From UBA935 sp031555615 (GTDB lineage Bacteria; Bacillota; Clostridia; Lachnospirales; Lachnospiraceae): a DNA stretch of 24,013 nt. This document shows, piece by piece, positions 23,534-24,013 of this stretch (positions are counted from its first letter, which is position 1; each line of letters opens with the position of its first letter). Position numbers and translations under genes: made by a program. The stretch is taken from assembly GCA_031555615.1 (NCBI GenBank), contig JAVBUF010000098.1, forward strand, positions 1 through 24,013, in the 5' to 3' direction. Under the pieces are notes generated by a model that was given only the letters and a program-made list of their open reading frames with translations, was not told the origin of the DNA and did not search any database.

Positions 23534-23881
23534 TTATGTATTCAGTTCCAGACTGATAAGCAATCCCTTGTTAACCCTTTCCATGATATCATTGTCCAGA
23601 TGGCATACCCTGTCTTTCAGGCGCTTCTTGTCAATCGTCCGCAACTGCTCCAATAAGATAACCGAATCCTTGACCATATCATTTTGTCTGGCATTTAATT
23701 CAATATGAGTAGGTAATTTTGCTTTATTCATTTTTGATGTTATTGCTGCACAGATAACCGTCGGACTATGTTTGTTCCCGATATCGTTCTGGATAATCAA
23801 TACCGGTCTGATACCGCCCTGTTCCGAACCCACCACCGGTCTTAAATCTGCATAATATATATCTCCGCGTTTCATTTCCAC
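23534..23881 (-). CDS. mazF: MazF/EndoA-type mRNA interferase toxin
   Basis: The Bacillus EndoA-type sequence-specific RNase (PemK-like fold) shows VVGSEQGGIRPVLIIQND near the start, KLPTHIEL in the middle and LLEQLRTIDKKRL later. With the GTG at 23881 as start the protein has 115 residues (Bacillus 116), and Arg25 and Thr48 fall exactly on the known EndoA catalytic residues. The frame could begin at TTG 23905, but that is only about 5 bases after the predicted transcription start. ATG 23875 is the other choice. Ribosome binding is weak (GAAGGG, 12 bases before the GTG). No antitoxin gene lies between the promoter and mazF; an EndoAI-like gene upstream would be beyond the window. Confidence 0.93.
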   Translation of the reverse strand: MEMKRGDIYYADLRPVVGSEQGGIRPVLIIQNDIGNKHSPTVICAAITSKMNKAKLPTHIELNARQNDMVKDSVILLEQLRTIDKKRLKDRVCHLDNDIMERVNKGLLISLELNT

Positions 23882-23916
23882 ATGTTTCACACACCCTTCA
23901 TTCAATTCTGTTTAAT

Positions 23917-23946
23917 AGTATAACCGCATTGTCTGAAGGTATTCAA
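23917..23946 (-). promoter_or_regulatory. Sigma-A-type promoter for mazF
   Basis: On the minus strand TTGAAT (23946-23941) is followed after 18 bases by TATACT (23922-23917), a 4/6 -35 and a 5/6 -10. Transcription would start near 23910. It lies downstream of a stop codon at 23964-23962, so it is intergenic, and mazF can be made separately from any gene further upstream. Confidence 0.65.
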
Positions 23947-23961
23947 ATGGTGCGAAAAATA

Positions 23962-24013
23962 TCAAAAATCCATGTAATAATCCTTACTTGATACCATCGC
24001 TCCCCCTTTTGTA
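23962..24013 (-). other. Possible 3' end of an upstream gene at the window edge
   Basis: A reading frame open to the window edge ends with TGA at 23964-23962 and would encode a tail ending KGGAMVSSKDYYMDF. Sixteen codons cannot show whether it is real. In relatives an EndoAI-like antitoxin or alanine racemase gene often lies here. No identity is claimed. Confidence 0.25.

Noticed and set aside
1..24013. CRISPR array, IS element, prophage, tRNA or rRNA
   Set aside because: No regularly spaced repeats, transposase or phage genes, or cloverleaf sequences were seen; gaps between genes are mostly under 60 bases and none is long enough for an array.

Overview
This is a chromosomal core segment of an anaerobic, endospore-forming Clostridia bacterium, most likely Lachnospiraceae. 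The reasons are the sporulation pair yqfC-yqfD in the Firmicutes order yqfC-yqfD-phoH-(HD protein)-ybeY, a tepA-ftsK pair as in Bacillus, clostridial NfnAB, and Bacillus-type MazF and RlmH. G+C is moderate. No rRNA, tRNA, IS element, prophage or CRISPR array was seen. Every gene lies on the minus strand, so transcription runs from high to low coordinates. The longest stretch without a gene is about 105-130 bases, so no gap over 300 bases needs describing.

Layout in transcription order. (1) 24013-23534: a promoter and a Bacillus-type MazF (EndoA). (2) 23504-18453: a strong sigma-A-like promoter, then a CNNM/CorC-type CBS membrane protein, yebC, O-acetylhomoserine sulfhydrylase (metY) and a polytopic membrane protein of unknown function, ending in a hairpin terminator. 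(3) 18425-17724: tepA, a ClpP-like serine protease placed right after that terminator. (4) From a consensus promoter at 17743-17715: ftsK/spoIIIE, fhs, folD, a zinc-ribbon/TPR/CHB_HEX_C envelope protein, nfnA, nfnB, a membrane-anchored MORN protein, a zinc-ribbon membrane protein, rlmH and pdp. These are tightly packed and I saw no terminator between them. (5) 5187-1: a possible sporulation (sigma-E-like) promoter, then yqfC, yqfD, phoH, a PgpH-like membrane protein with a decayed HD domain, ybeY, and a polysaccharide flippase (SpoVB-like) cut off by the window edge.

How the genes fit together: fhs and folD interconvert formate and one-carbon units on tetrahydrofolate using NADP(H). NfnAB, two genes further on, balances NADH, NADPH and ferredoxin. 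RlmH, YbeY and PhoH belong to ribosome and RNA metabolism. FtsK/SpoIIIE, YqfC, YqfD and the flippase relate to division and sporulation. Three poorly known membrane proteins are interleaved with the redox and housekeeping genes.

Most of the window is ordinary core genome. The best leads are: the pseudo-HD protein in the c-di-AMP phosphodiesterase (PgpH) slot; the three unknown envelope proteins; the unknown membrane protein with a Pro-rich acidic tail; and the putative sporulation promoter that would make yqfC almost leaderless.
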